Below are positions 35,650 to 45,155 of a stretch of DNA of 62,632 nt, piece by piece. Position 1 is the first letter of the stretch, and each line of letters starts with the position of its first letter. This DNA is from a bacterium. Lineage in GTDB: Bacteria; Acidobacteriota; Terriglobia; Terriglobales; Acidobacteriaceae. Position numbers and translations under genes: made by a program. The notes below the pieces were generated by a model. That model saw only the letters and a list, made by a program, of their open reading frames with translations. It did not search any database and had not been told where the DNA came from. The stretch spans positions 1-62,632 of the forward strand of contig JAMFSC010000043.1 in assembly GCA_026225095.1 (NCBI GenBank), read 5' to 3'.

Positions 35650-36069
35650 CTACTTTGCGAAGAGCTGGGAGATGTCGGCGAAGGCTTTGAACTCGAGGGC
35701 GTTGCCGGCGGGGTCGTAGAAGAACATGGTGGCCTGCTCTCCGACCTCACCCTTGAAGCGGATGTAGGGCTCGATGACGAACTGGATGTTGGCGGCGCGG
35801 GCGCGGTCGGCGAGGGCCTCCCAGGTGGCCATGGGGAGGACGACTCCGAAGTGCGGGACGGGCACGGCGTGGCCGTCGACGGCGTTGGAGTGCCGCTTGC
35901 CGGGGGCGTTAGGGGAGAGATGGGCGACGATCTGATGGCCGAAGAAGTCGTAGTCGATCCATTCGCTGGAGCTGCGGCCTTCGGGGCAGCCGAGGGTGCC
36001 GCCGTAGAAAGCTCGGGCTGCTGCCAGGTCGTCGACGGGAAAGGCGAGGTGGAACGGGGTGAGGGCCAA
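35650..36069 (-). CDS. VOC/glyoxalase-fold protein
   Basis: Small metal-binding enzyme of the vicinal oxygen chelate superfamily, reaction unknown. The 139 residues begin [21 protein letters not shown], the family N-terminus with a metal His at position 7, and end with [20 protein letters not shown] with the expected Glu. The two beta-alpha-beta modules are visible. It lies 17 bp beyond the PASTA gene on the same strand, so they may share a transcript. The exact function (glyoxalase I, dioxygenase or resistance) cannot be decided. Confidence 0.88.
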   Translation of the reverse strand: MALTPFHLAFPVDDLAAARAFYGGTLGCPEGRSSSEWIDYDFFGHQIVAHLSPNAPGKRHSNAVDGHAVPVPHFGVVLPMATWEALADRARAANIQFVIEPYIRFKGEVGEQATMFFYDPAGNALEFKAFADISQLFAK

Positions 36070-36086
36070 CTGGTATCTCCTACGGG

Positions 36087-36947
36087 TCAGGGGGTGGTTG
36101 GGGCAGCTGCGGGGGTTGCGGGGACGAGGGTTGGGTCGGGGGTGGGCTGGGCGTAGACGAGATGAACGGCGGTGCCACGGACGACGCGATGGCCGGCGGG
36201 GGGGCTCTGGGCTACGACGTTGCCAGTTGGGGCGAAGGGGGTGAAGGGGGCGAAGGAAGGGGCGGGGGCGGGGTCGCCGATGACCTGGGCGTCCGGGTTC
36301 GGGGTGGGGTCGGGGGTAGGTTCGGGGATCGCGATGTGGAGGCCGGCGGCGGCGGCGCGGGTGGTGGCGGCGTACTGGGAGAGGCCGGTGAGGGTGGGCA
36401 TGACGAAGGCGTCGGGGGACTGGGCATCGGGGGCCTGGCTGACCAGGAGGCTGACGCGTGGGCTGTCGATGCCCTCGGTGGCGGCGGGTGGGGTCTGGGC
36501 GATGATCGTGTCGGGTGTGCCGCCGGTCTGGACGTAGGCGACCGATCCGAGGTCGAGGGAGAGACGGCGGAGGGCGATGGTCGCGGAGCGCTCGGACTGG
36601 CCGACGACGTCGGGGATGGCGACGCGCTGGCCACCGAGGCTCTCGGCGACGCGGACCTGCCAGGCGCGGCGGACGGTCTCGCCGGGGACGGGATTCTGGC
36701 TGAGGATGTGGCCGGCGGGAACGACGGTGGAGTAGAAGCGGTTTTCGACCAGGAGGTTGAGGCCCTTGGAATGTGCGCGGGCCTGGGCCTCGGGGATGGT
36801 GAGGCCAGAGAGCGCGGGAACCTGGACCTCGCGTCCGTGGATCGCGAGACGCATGGCGATGAAGGCGGAGAAGAGCGCGACGGCGAGCATGGACAGGGCG
36901 CCGAAGGCGAGGTTGAAGAGGCGTTTGAGGCGGCGTTGTCTGCTCAT
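36087..36947 (-). CDS. PASTA-domain membrane protein
   Basis: Single-pass membrane protein with periplasmic PASTA domains that are known to bind muropeptides or beta-lactams. The 286 residues have a basic start ([12 protein letters not shown]), a membrane helix at about 12-33, and three PASTA-like units (about 41-106 [20 protein letters not shown]; 108-172 [19 protein letters not shown]; 180-275 [20 protein letters not shown]). Linkers are Pro-rich ([28 protein letters not shown]). No kinase domain is fused or adjacent, so it is not a PASTA kinase. It lies 58 bp downstream of the dipeptidase gene, hinting at a cell-wall-related role. Confidence 0.88.
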   Translation of the reverse strand: MSRQRRLKRLFNLAFGALSMLAVALFSAFIAMRLAIHGREVQVPALSGLTIPEAQARAHSKGLNLLVENRFYSTVVPAGHILSQNPVPGETVRRAWQVRVAESLGGQRVAIPDVVGQSERSATIALRRLSLDLGSVAYVQTGGTPDTIIAQTPPAATEGIDSPRVSLLVSQAPDAQSPDAFVMPTLTGLSQYAATTRAAAAGLHIAIPEPTPDPTPNPDAQVIGDPAPAPSFAPFTPFAPTGNVVAQSPPAGHRVVRGTAVHLVYAQPTPDPTLVPATPAAAPTTP

Positions 36948-37005
36948 TTGGGGATCTCTGAAGACTTGAGATGCCGGCTCGACGGAATCGCCGGGCCGGC
37001 TTCGC

Positions 37006-38295
37006 TTATTTGGTGGCTTCCTGTTTGTAGACCGTCTCGATGGCGGGGGTCGACTTGAGCTCTCCGGCGCGCTTTTCGACCGCGCGCATGACGCGGAGCA
37101 GGTTGCCGCCGTAGATTTTCTTGATGTCTTCGGCGGAGTAGCCCTTTTCGAGCAGGGCGCGAGTGAGGTTGGGGAACTTATCGTAGGAGCCGAGTTCGGC
37201 GGGGACGCAGCCTACGCCGTCGAAGTCGGTGCCGATTCCGACGTGATCGATTCCGCCGACCTTGACGGCGTGATCGATGTTATCGACGACGTCCTGAAGG
37301 GTGGCTGGGGGAAGCTTCGAGGAGGCATCGGCCTGGATCTTGTCGATGGCGGCCTCGCGGGCGTCGGGATCGGTGATCTTCATCGCCTCCATATAGCGTG
37401 GGCGGATCTCGGCCATGAGGGGCTTGGACGCGTCGTTGTAGCGCTGGGAGAGGTAGCCGCAGTCGAAGTTGATCTGCATGGTTCCGCCGTTCTTGGCGAG
37501 CGCCTTGATCATATCGTCGGTCATGTTGCGGGTGTGGTTGGAGATGGCGCGGCAGGAGCTATGGGAGGCGATGAGGGGAGCTGTTGTGGTCTCGATGGCG
37601 TCGTAGAAGGTCTTGTCGGCGGTGTGGGAGATGTCGACCATCATGCCGAGACGGTTCATCTCGCGGACGACGTCCTTGCCGAAGGGGGTAAGACCGTTGT
37701 GCTTGGGGACGGTGGCGTCTTCGAAGTCGCCCTGGGCGTCGGCCCAGTTGTTGGTGTTGAAGTGGGTGAGGGTCATGTAGCGGACGCCGAGGGCGTAGTA
37801 GTCGCGCAGGAGGCGGAGGGAGTCCTCGATGGCGTGGCCGCCCTCGATGCCCATGAGAGCGGCGATCTTGTGCTCCTTGTGGGCGCGTTCGATGTCGGCG
37901 GCGGTGGTGGCGTAAAGGAAGTCGGCCGGGTGGTTGGCGATGACGTCGGTGCGGACGGTGTCGATCATCTGCAGGGTGCGGTTGGCGGCGTGGTTGTCCT
38001 TGACGTAGGAGGCGTCGACGAAGACGGCGAAGAACTCGGCTCCGAGGAAGCCCTTCATGCGGGGGAGGTCGGTCTGGCCGGACTTGTTGGGCTTGGCGAT
38101 GTCGTAGCCGGTGACGGTCTTCGAGGGGATGTCGTCGTGGGTGTCGATGAGGATGGCTTCGCGGGTGATCTTGTCGACTTCGGCCTGGGTGACCGGCTTG
38201 GTTCTGGGCGTCTGGGCGTTCGCGGGTGAAGCCAGGGGGAGAGCGAGAAAGCAGGCCAGGGCGGCGGCACAATTGATCTCAGCGATCTTTGGCAT
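37006..38295 (-). CDS. M19 membrane dipeptidase, secreted
   Basis: Zinc dipeptidase (renal dipeptidase/AcDP family) that cleaves L-Xaa-D-Xaa dipeptides, possibly from peptidoglycan. From the ATG at 38295 the product has 429 residues with a signal peptide (MPKIAEINCAAALACFLAL). Metal ligands: His/Asp in IDTHDDIPSK, Glu in GIEGGHAIED, His in VDISHTAD, His in ASHSSCRAI, and the Asp in GIGTDFDGVG. A longer open frame upstream has no conserved start. Its neighbours PASTA and MerR-TPR proteins suggest a wall-processing theme, but this is only context. Confidence 0.93.
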   Translation of the reverse strand: MPKIAEINCAAALACFLALPLASPANAQTPRTKPVTQAEVDKITREAILIDTHDDIPSKTVTGYDIAKPNKSGQTDLPRMKGFLGAEFFAVFVDASYVKDNHAANRTLQMIDTVRTDVIANHPADFLYATTAADIERAHKEHKIAALMGIEGGHAIEDSLRLLRDYYALGVRYMTLTHFNTNNWADAQGDFEDATVPKHNGLTPFGKDVVREMNRLGMMVDISHTADKTFYDAIETTTAPLIASHSSCRAISNHTRNMTDDMIKALAKNGGTMQINFDCGYLSQRYNDASKPLMAEIRPRYMEAMKITDPDAREAAIDKIQADASSKLPPATLQDVVDNIDHAVKVGGIDHVGIGTDFDGVGCVPAELGSYDKFPNLTRALLEKGYSAEDIKKIYGGNLLRVMRAVEKRAGELKSTPAIETVYKQEATK

Positions 38296-38487
38296 GCGTG
38301 AACCTTTCTTGTGTCGGAGCGTGTCTTGTGTTGGAGCGGGCCTGACGGCTGCGTCCTCTGATTGACTGGTGGAAGAGCCAGTGTATCGCACCGCTTCCGG
38401 GGGCATCTCTCGTCTTCGCTGGATAGCCTGGACGATCAGAAGGAGGGTGCGGACGGCCGGCGGCGGACAGCGCGTGGAAGGACTCGG

Positions 38488-39465
38488 CTAGACGGCTGTG
38501 CCGGTTCGACGGCCATGCCGGCTGACGATGGACAGACGCTCGGAGCTGAGAATCTTTCTGGCCTGCCCCTTGGCGTGGCTCGACCAGGGTCCGATGGGAT
38601 CCAGCCTCACGTAGGTGAGCCAGTGCCGCAGGGCGCGTCGCCGTTCGCCCTGCCGCTCATATGCGAGCGCCAGGTTGTAGTGGGCGTCGGCGTATCCCGG
38701 TACCAGTTCGACGGCCCTGAGGTAGGCCAGGATCGCCGCTTCGAGCTGCTGCAACTCATCGAGCACGTTGCCAAGGTCGAAGAAGGCCAGCGCGTAGTCA
38801 GGGTCGGCTTGCGTGGCGCGACGGTACATGGTCTCGGCTTGACCGAACTCGCGCATCGCATAGTGAATCGTGCCCAGGTTGATGCAGGCGGGGGCGTGAT
38901 TGGGATCAAGCGCAAGGATCTCGCGATAGAGCTCCATCGCCTGGTCTCTCCCGCTGGGGTCTTCTTCGAGCCGCACCGCGCGCAGAAACATCTCCTGCAG
39001 TTCACCGGATATGGGGGCTATCGCCACGCCGCGTGCCCTGACTACGCGCAGCTTCCGGTCCGGGGCAGACTCGAAGTCGAACGCAAGCTGCCGGGTGACG
39101 GGGTCGACCAGCGCGCCGGCGTGGCGAAATGTAAGCCGCGACCCGCTACGGACCATGCTCGACTCGAGCAGTGGATTGCGCATCCCGGCGACGCGTTGCA
39201 TGGCATCGATCGACTCGCGGATTCGGGTTGCGGAGATGCGGGTCGCCGAAATCCGATTGGCGGACGGGTGAGCGGCGGCCACCGGACTCACGGAGGCGTG
39301 GTTCGCCTGCAGGTCGCGGAGGATGCGCATCTGAGACAAATCCTCGAAGGAATAGGTCTCATCCAGCAGCCTGGTTGGGATCAGTCCGGCGCGCTCCCAC
39401 GAAGAGATCTGCCGGGTTTGCAAGCGAAGGATGCGAAGTACGTCTTGGCGTCTGTATTGGGTCAC
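38488..39465 (-). CDS. MerR-like HTH fused to TPR repeats
   Basis: Probable DNA-binding regulator whose C-terminal half is a protein-binding scaffold. The 325 residues start MTQYRRQDVLRILRLQTRQISSWERAGLIP, a MerR-type winged helix (about 6-55). A linker (about 60-150) carries the local repeat ISATRISATRI. TPR motifs fill about 165-300 (HAPACINLGTIHYAMREF, YALAFFDLGNVLDELQQL, YADAHYNLALAYERQGER), a typical helix-turn-helix repeat. It lacks the long coiled-coil and effector domain of classical MerR proteins. Effector unknown. Its promoter region lies in the 258 bp upstream. Confidence 0.8.
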   Translation of the reverse strand: MTQYRRQDVLRILRLQTRQISSWERAGLIPTRLLDETYSFEDLSQMRILRDLQANHASVSPVAAAHPSANRISATRISATRIRESIDAMQRVAGMRNPLLESSMVRSGSRLTFRHAGALVDPVTRQLAFDFESAPDRKLRVVRARGVAIAPISGELQEMFLRAVRLEEDPSGRDQAMELYREILALDPNHAPACINLGTIHYAMREFGQAETMYRRATQADPDYALAFFDLGNVLDELQQLEAAILAYLRAVELVPGYADAHYNLALAYERQGERRRALRHWLTYVRLDPIGPWSSHAKGQARKILSSERLSIVSRHGRRTGTAV

Positions 39466-39723
39466 GTTGGTCTCGGTGGCGCCGTCCAGGCCTGTTCTTT
39501 TCCGAGTATGCGTGAGGGGTTCGCGTGGATCAAGGGCGGAAGAGGCTAAGTTGAAGAAAAGTAGTGGATAACGTGTACCAAACGAGGTTCCAAACAGTTT
39601 TGGGAGGATTGCGGAGCGACTTGCACGGCGGTGTTCGAAAGGTGGTGGGTCCCATGGGCGGGTTGCGGGAGAAAGGCGGGGGCCGGATCCCGAAGCGCAG
39701 CGCTGAGTCCGGCCGATCGTCGC

Positions 39724-39813
39724 CTACGCTTCGTCTTCCGATCCGCGGAACACAAAGAGACACGGAACAAAGAGCAGGCCGATGAAGGCGATCGTGATCA
39801 GAAATGTCTGCAT
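39724..39813 (-). CDS. 29-aa single-pass membrane peptide
   Basis: MQTFLITIAFIGLL, then FVPCLFVFRGSEDEA: one membrane helix and an acidic tail. An AAGGAGG sequence ends 9 nt before the ATG at 39813 on the minus strand, one of the best ribosome sites in the window, and the length is clear (stop TAG at 39724-39726). The orientation opposes the NIPSNAP gene; the MerR-TPR gene lies 258 bp beyond its 3' end. Small acidic-tail membrane peptides can regulate larger membrane complexes, but no partner is evident. Confidence 0.6.
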   Translation of the reverse strand: MQTFLITIAFIGLLFVPCLFVFRGSEDEA

Positions 39814-40074
39814 GGGCCCGGTCCTCCTTCTATCGTCGACCTTCACGATCAGGCCGACACTTCGAGGATTTCCGATGAGTGTTCCCGGTGCTATCCCCCA
39901 GTCGTCCCTTCGTCTACAACGTTTGTGGTACCCCTTCCTGCACGGAGGATGTTGGACACCTCCACGATCGGTCCACTTGCTCATCGATCGCGGAGGGCGG
40001 GATGGGACTCGCGGAAGCTTGAGCTTTCGCATAGGATGGTGCCACCTGGAAGACGATGCATTTTGGGGGTTGAG

Positions 40075-40494
40075 GTGGAGAGACGGAACTTATTGAAGGG
40101 TTTGGGCGCGGCGGCCATGCTGCCGATGATGATGGATCAGTCCGCCGAGGCGCAGGGCGGCGACACGGTCTACGAACTGCGGATCTACCACCTGAACGAG
40201 GGCAAGCAGGATCTCATCCTCGAGCGCTTTCGCAGCAAGGAGACCAAGATCTTCGCGCGCGTCGGAATGCATGGGGTGGCGTACTGGGTTCCGACCGAAG
40301 AGCCGCTGGCCGGACGGACGCTCATCTATCTGCTGCGGCATCAGAGCCGCGAGGCGGCAAAAGAGAGCTGGGCAAAGTTTTCGGCCGATCCCGAGTGGAT
40401 CGCGCTGAAGAAAGAATCAGAAAAGGACGGAGACTTCGTCAACAAGCACGAATCGACGTTTATGAAGCTCACTGACTTTTCGCCCAAGGTCTAA
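40075..40494 (+). CDS. NIPSNAP-domain protein with Tat-like signal
   Basis: Small dimeric alpha/beta-barrel domain protein, function unknown. The 139 residues from a GTG at 40075 begin VERRNLLKGLGAAAMLPMM, a twin-arginine motif (RRNLLK) with a short hydrophobic stretch, so it is probably exported folded. The domain has YELRIYHLNEGKQDLILERF and HGVAYWVPTEE. An upstream TTG at 40063 is also possible. A G-rich run GGGGGTTGAG precedes the GTG. Longer open frame to 39631 is not supported. Upstream 261 bp holds no other clear gene. Confidence 0.8.
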   Translation: MERRNLLKGLGAAAMLPMMMDQSAEAQGGDTVYELRIYHLNEGKQDLILERFRSKETKIFARVGMHGVAYWVPTEEPLAGRTLIYLLRHQSREAAKESWAKFSADPEWIALKKESEKDGDFVNKHESTFMKLTDFSPKV

Positions 40495-40640
40495 TCCCCC
40501 TGTCGGCCCGCCGATGGAGCGATGGCCGCCGGGCGCGCTAGGGCCTTATGAATCGGCGGGGCGGGACCGACGAAAGGCCCCGCCGGGAATGCATCGTGGG
40601 CACTCGAACCGGCTTCGGACGTTCTTTCGGGTTTTGGAGG

Positions 40641-42293
40641 TCAGGCGATCGCCGCACCCACCAGCGCCTGTGCCTCCGCCTGGATCTGCTTCAGATGGGC
40701 CTCGCCCAGGAAGCTCTCCGCGTAGATCTTGTAGACATCCTCGGTGCCGCTCGGCCGCGCCGCGAACCATCCGTTCTCGGTCGTCACCTTCAGGCCGCCG
40801 ATGGGCGCATGGTTTCCCGGCGCCTCGGTCAGGATAGACGTGATGGCCTCTCCCGCCAGATCCTTCGCCGTGACCTGCGCGGGCGACAGCTTCGCCAGCT
40901 TGGCCTTCTGGTCCTTCGTCGCGGCCGCATCGATCCGTTGGTAGACTGGCTCCCCATACTTCGCGGTCAGATCCTTATAGAGCAGGCCTGGGTCCTTGCC
41001 GGTCCGCGCCGTCATCTCCGCCGCCAGCAGCCCAGGGATGAGGCCGTCCTTGTCGGTCGTCCAGACTTGTCCATTCCTGCGCAGGAAGGTCGCTCCTGCG
41101 GACTCCTCGCCTACAAAGCCGAGCGTCCCATCGATCAGCCCATCTACAAACCACTTGAAGCCGACGGGAACCTCCAGCATGGGACGCCCGAGACCCTTCG
41201 CCACGCGGTCGATCATGCTCGAACTGACCAGCGTCTTGCCGATTCCTACCTTCTGTGACCACTGTGGCCGATTCGTAAACAGATACTGAATGCATACCGC
41301 CAGGTAATGATTCGGATTCAGCAGGCCCGAGGTGCTGGTCACGATTCCGTGGCGGTCATGGTCGGTATCGGCTGCGAACGCCACATCGTACTTGTCTTTA
41401 CTGGCGATCATCGAGGCCATCGCATAGGGACTTGAACAGTCCATGCGGATGCGGCCATCCCAGTCGCAGGTCATGAACCGGAAGGTCTGGTCTACGTTCG
41501 GATTCAGGACCTCGAGCGCCAGCCCGTATCGCTCGACGATACGTGGCCAGTAGAAGACACCCGCTCCGCCCAGCGGGTCGACTCCAAGCTTCAACGTTGA
41601 GCCGGTCAGGACATCGAAATCGATGACGCTTTTCAGGTCTTCCACGTAGGCGGTGGTGTAGTCGTAGCGGTGTGTCGTCGAGGCCGCCAGCGCCTTCGCG
41701 TAGCCGATGCGCTTGACCCCGCTTAGACCCGCCGCGATCAGCTCGTTGGCGCGGTTCTCGATCCACTTCGTTGCCGTGGTATCGGCCGGACCGCCGCTTG
41801 GTGGGTTGTACTTGAAGCCGCCATCCTCCGGAGGATTGTGCGACGGCGTAATAACGATTCCGTCCGCAAGGTTCATCTTTCGTCCGCGATTGTAGGTCAG
41901 GACGGCATGGGATAGCGCCGGGGTCGGTGTGTAGGCCAGCTCCGGGTCGACCATCGTCTCCACATTATTTGCCGCAAGCACCTCGAGCGCGGTCGCGAAT
42001 GCGGGCTCGGAGAGAGCATGGGTATCCTGCGCGAGGAACACTGGACCGGTCGTTCCATCTTCCTTGCGGAAGTCGCAGATCGCCTGCGTGATGGCCGCGA
42101 TATGGTCCTCGTTGAACGAGGTCAGAAAGGCGCTGCCCCGGTGCCCGCTGGTTCCGAATGAGACACGCTGGGCGGCGACGGCTACATCCGGCTTCAGCGC
42201 GTAGTACGCCGTGATCAGACGGGAGACATTCACCAACGTTTCGGGAAGAGGAAGCTTCCCAGGAATATTTCTTACAGAACCTTCAACCGCCAT
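40641..42293 (-). CDS. pgm: Phosphoglucomutase (alpha-D-glucose specific)
   Basis: Interconverts glucose-1-phosphate and glucose-6-phosphate via a phosphoserine. The 550 residues match the E. coli Pgm-type length. Key motifs: FGTSGHRG at the N-terminus, [11 protein letters not shown] with the active-site Ser, DTDHDRHG for magnesium, [11 protein letters not shown] and the C-terminal [15 protein letters not shown] phosphate-binding loop. With the GT4 enzyme downstream at 45.5 kb and pgi at 26 kb it supplies glucose-1-phosphate for glycogen-type and exopolysaccharide synthesis. The 146-bp region beyond its stop has no gene. Confidence 0.96.
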   Translation of the reverse strand: MAVEGSVRNIPGKLPLPETLVNVSRLITAYYALKPDVAVAAQRVSFGTSGHRGSAFLTSFNEDHIAAITQAICDFRKEDGTTGPVFLAQDTHALSEPAFATALEVLAANNVETMVDPELAYTPTPALSHAVLTYNRGRKMNLADGIVITPSHNPPEDGGFKYNPPSGGPADTTATKWIENRANELIAAGLSGVKRIGYAKALAASTTHRYDYTTAYVEDLKSVIDFDVLTGSTLKLGVDPLGGAGVFYWPRIVERYGLALEVLNPNVDQTFRFMTCDWDGRIRMDCSSPYAMASMIASKDKYDVAFAADTDHDRHGIVTSTSGLLNPNHYLAVCIQYLFTNRPQWSQKVGIGKTLVSSSMIDRVAKGLGRPMLEVPVGFKWFVDGLIDGTLGFVGEESAGATFLRRNGQVWTTDKDGLIPGLLAAEMTARTGKDPGLLYKDLTAKYGEPVYQRIDAAATKDQKAKLAKLSPAQVTAKDLAGEAITSILTEAPGNHAPIGGLKVTTENGWFAARPSGTEDVYKIYAESFLGEAHLKQIQAEAQALVGAAIA

Positions 42294-42441
42294 CTGCCAA
42301 TCCCCCTAGAACTTCGATTCATCAGGCCTTGCACTCTATACCAAGAGCATGAGGCTGGAGTCTACCCACGATCGCTCGCCGTGCCAATTGGATGCCTAAC
42401 CCTGGAGCGGCGGCCTGGGCCGAACGCAGCCACCACCCGAT

Positions 42442-42669
42442 TCAATGGTCCATGAAACCCTCATCTTCCGGTGCTGGAGGTTGCGTCGGGTCGGGATGCA
42501 GGAGAAACATTCCTCGCAAGCGCTCCGGATCGAGACCAGCGGCCAGTAGAAGCTGAATCCGGGCCTGCTGCTGCGCCCTGTACTGCTCGCTGGGCACAAA
42601 CTGTTCAGCGATGAAGTCGCTCTGCGCCCCCATTCCCCGTCGATCCGGATCACCCTTCCGTCGCGCCAT
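42442..42669 (-). CDS. Small hypothetical protein, 75 aa
   Basis: Function unknown. The ATG at 42669 follows GAGAGGAAG closely, giving MARRKGDPDRRGMGAQSDF, then a helix (FVPSEQYRAQQQARIQLLL) and an acidic Pro-rich end (PAPEDEGFMDH). It is charged, soluble and without a membrane segment. The longer frame to 42750 has an unconvincing N-terminus. It ends 146 nt upstream of the pgm start on the same strand and is divergent from the MFS gene. Confidence 0.5.
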   Translation of the reverse strand: MARRKGDPDRRGMGAQSDFIAEQFVPSEQYRAQQQARIQLLLAAGLDPERLRGMFLLHPDPTQPPAPEDEGFMDH

Positions 42670-42780
42670 CTTCCTCTCCCGTTTCGAAAAACAGTGCTCA
42701 TACCCCGGCGTCGGAACGTCTGTCTCGAACCCCGCACCCGACGTCCTCAACTATTCTCAAGCTAGCATCTCATATAGAAA

Positions 42781-44466
42781 ATGCCGCTCGAGACTCCAGA
42801 CACCGCTCCCGCCACCGAATCTCCCACGCCCGCGCCTCCGATCTCCATCAGCGGCTTCGCTCCCCTGCGGATCCCGCTCTTCCGCGATCGCTGGGTCGCC
42901 TCCACCGTCTCGTCGGTTGGAACCTGGATGCAGGATACCGCCGGGACGTGGCTGATGACGTCACTGACCGCCAGTCCGCTGCTCATCGCCCTGATGCAGA
43001 CTGCGGCGAGTTTGCCCATCTTCTTCCTTGGTCTGCTGGCCGGGGCGACCGCCGATATCTTCGACCGCCGCCGCCTGCTTATCTTCTGGCAGTGCTGGAT
43101 GCTGGTGTCGGTCGCGATCCTCGCGGTCCTGACGTTTCTGGGCCACATCTCCCCCTGGGCTCTGCTCGGCTTCACGTTTCTGCTCAACGCCGGTTCGGCC
43201 ATGAACAACCCGGCGTGGCAGGCCATCGTTCCGGAGCTCGTTCCGCGTGCTCTCATCCCGGACACCGTCACGCTCAACGCGGCCTCCAACAATCTGGCCC
43301 GCGCCGTCGGCCCTGCGCTGGGCGGGCTGATGGTGGCGGCATTCAAGAGCCCCCACGCCGGAGCGGGATGGGTCTTTTTTCTCAACGCCGCCTCTTTCGC
43401 GGGCGTCATCTGGGTGCTCGTCAACTGGAAGCGCATGCCTCTGTTCAAGTCCGCGCTGCCATCGGAACGCATCGCCGGATCGATCCGCTCCGGGATCCGC
43501 TATGTCCGGTACTCGCCTCCGCTGCAGGCCTCGCTTCTTCGCGTCTTCCTCTTCACCTTCTTCGTCTCCGCCGTCTGGAGCCTGCTCGCCCTCGTTGCCA
43601 AACGCGATCTTCACCAGGGCGCGCTCGGATATGGCATCCTCAACGGAGCGTTGGGCATCGGCGCGCTGATTGGAGCGTCAACCCTCCCGAGGGTACGCCG
43701 CAGGGTTCCGGCCGATACGATCATCGCCGGTTCCACCGTCGTTTATGTTGCGACGCTGCTGATCCTGGCGTTCATCAAGTCGCCTCCCATCGTCATCGCG
43801 ACGCTCGTCTGCGCCGGATACGCGTGGACCAGCACCATGTCGACGTTGAACGTCAGCGTCCAGCTCTCGGTTCCGGCCTGGGTCCAGGCGCGCGCGCTCG
43901 GGGCTTACCTGATGACCTTCCAGGGTGGACTGGCGCTCGGGTCGATTCTCTGGGGCTTCATCGCAGAGCACACCACCACTCCGCGTGCCCTCATCTGCGC
44001 AGCCTGCGGCCTTGCACTGTCACTTCCCATCGCCCTGCGCTTTCACATCCTGCGCGGAGCCGTCCCCGATCTCTCCCCCTATCAGTGGAAGAATCCGCCG
44101 CCTCAACTGGTGGATTTTGACGGCCTGCCCGCTACGGAGGCGACCGCGGGTCCTGTCCGCATCTCCATCGACTACAACATCGCGATCGCCGACTACGCGG
44201 AGTTCACACGCGCCATCCACAGGCTGCGGGACGTTCGGTTGCGTGACGGAGCCATCCGCTGGGGGATCTTTCGCGACGCCCAGAACCCCGAGCTTCTGAA
44301 TGAGACTTTCATCATGGAGTCCTGGCTCGACTATCTCCGCTCCCGTGAGCGCTTCACCCAGGCTGACATCGCCATCCGCGAGCGAGTGCGCAGTTTACAC
44401 TCCCTGCCCGATTCGCCCCATATCTCTCACCAGCTATATGCCGGCGAGATTCCCGATGTTGAATAA
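42781..44466 (+). CDS. MFS_3-type exporter
   Basis: Twelve-helix major facilitator, similar to the EntS/enterobactin exporter group ('transmembrane secretion effector'). The 561 residues have a Pro-rich cytoplasmic N-terminus (about 1-28), the membrane core with DRRRLLIFWQ and NNLARAVGPALGGLMVA, and a C-terminal soluble extension of about 115 residues from about 447 (VRISIDYNIAIADYAEFTRA) with a dimeric alpha/beta-barrel look. That extension is usual in this subfamily. Substrate unknown; siderophores or drugs are typical. No siderophore genes are near. Confidence 0.88.
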   Translation: MPLETPDTAPATESPTPAPPISISGFAPLRIPLFRDRWVASTVSSVGTWMQDTAGTWLMTSLTASPLLIALMQTAASLPIFFLGLLAGATADIFDRRRLLIFWQCWMLVSVAILAVLTFLGHISPWALLGFTFLLNAGSAMNNPAWQAIVPELVPRALIPDTVTLNAASNNLARAVGPALGGLMVAAFKSPHAGAGWVFFLNAASFAGVIWVLVNWKRMPLFKSALPSERIAGSIRSGIRYVRYSPPLQASLLRVFLFTFFVSAVWSLLALVAKRDLHQGALGYGILNGALGIGALIGASTLPRVRRRVPADTIIAGSTVVYVATLLILAFIKSPPIVIATLVCAGYAWTSTMSTLNVSVQLSVPAWVQARALGAYLMTFQGGLALGSILWGFIAEHTTTPRALICAACGLALSLPIALRFHILRGAVPDLSPYQWKNPPPQLVDFDGLPATEATAGPVRISIDYNIAIADYAEFTRAIHRLRDVRLRDGAIRWGIFRDAQNPELLNETFIMESWLDYLRSRERFTQADIAIRERVRSLHSLPDSPHISHQLYAGEIPDVE

Positions 44467-44578
44467 GTTCCCGATCTCGCGAAATTCGAGAACTTCTCGA
44501 ACCCGGGCCTTGCAAATAAAGTCATCTTGTGTTCGGTAGAATATCGACAGAGGGCGGCAAGCCGATTAATCTCCTGCC

Positions 44579-44812
44579 ATGATCTGGCGAACTGGCTCCC
44601 ACTTATCTCGTCCTGCGAAGATTCCACTGGAGATCACCCTGGTGGAGATCATCAAAGGCTGCGGACTCATCGTGTCCTTCTCCGACAACACGCAGGCGGC
44701 CTACACGAGCGAGGAACTCGGATATCTTCGGCCCTACCGGATCCCGCTACCGGATAAGGAATCACACGTGGACGGGGTCGCTCCGTGCTGCTCGCCCCTG
44801 GCTTTGTCCTGA
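44579..44812 (+). CDS. Small beta-rich protein, paralogue of 45156-45377
   Basis: Function unknown. The 77-residue product contains LVEIIKGCGLIVSFSDNTQA, then AAYTSEELGYLRPYRIPLP, which closely match the second copy 0.5 kb downstream (VALVEECGILVTFCDGTVA, ASYTAEELGSLRPYREPLP). Conservation over the central 40 residues, with different flanks, supports real genes. No strong ribosome site precedes the ATG, so the start is uncertain. The C-terminal 20 residues are divergent. Confidence 0.55.
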   Translation: MIWRTGSHLSRPAKIPLEITLVEIIKGCGLIVSFSDNTQAAYTSEELGYLRPYRIPLPDKESHVDGVAPCCSPLALS

Positions 44813-44868
44813 CGCGGGCCGGAACCGTTGCCCGTCTTGCTGCGTATCTCTCCGCGAGGTGAACTCTC

Positions 44869-45018
44869 ATGGACTTCTTTCTGGATCATCGCTCAAAGAC
44901 ATTGCTGCTCCTCCTTGCGGTACCCGTGGTTGTGATGGCCGTATGTATCTCGTGGCTGATCGTGCCGATCATCGTCCGCGAGGTGGTCCCGGCGGTCGTA
45001 AAGTCGGTCGCCTCCTGA
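44869..45018 (+). CDS. 49-aa single-pass membrane protein
   Basis: MDFFLDHRSKTLLLLLAVP, then VVVMAVCISWLIVPIIV and a charged end (REVVPAVVKSVAS): one membrane helix of about 25 residues. GAGGTGA precedes the ATG with a 5-6-nt spacing. It sits between the two paralogous small genes, all in the same direction, with gaps of 56 and 137 bp, and looks like part of a three-gene small-protein cluster. Function unknown. Confidence 0.6.
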   Translation: MDFFLDHRSKTLLLLLAVPVVVMAVCISWLIVPIIVREVVPAVVKSVAS

Positions 45019-45155
45019 CGGCGGAACGAGCGGGAGGCGACCCGAGTGTTCCGAAATGGAACCGGCGGTTCATGCCTACGTGATCCTTTAGATATTGTCA
45101 ACTTGTGTCATGCGGGCGACTGACGGGATTCCGTCGTCAAGATAGCCTTCACGTC

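Noticed and set aside
44160..44466. C-terminal soluble part of the MFS exporter as a novel fusion
   Set aside because: Similar extensions are usual in the MFS_3 transmembrane secretion effector group, so it is not an unusual fusion.
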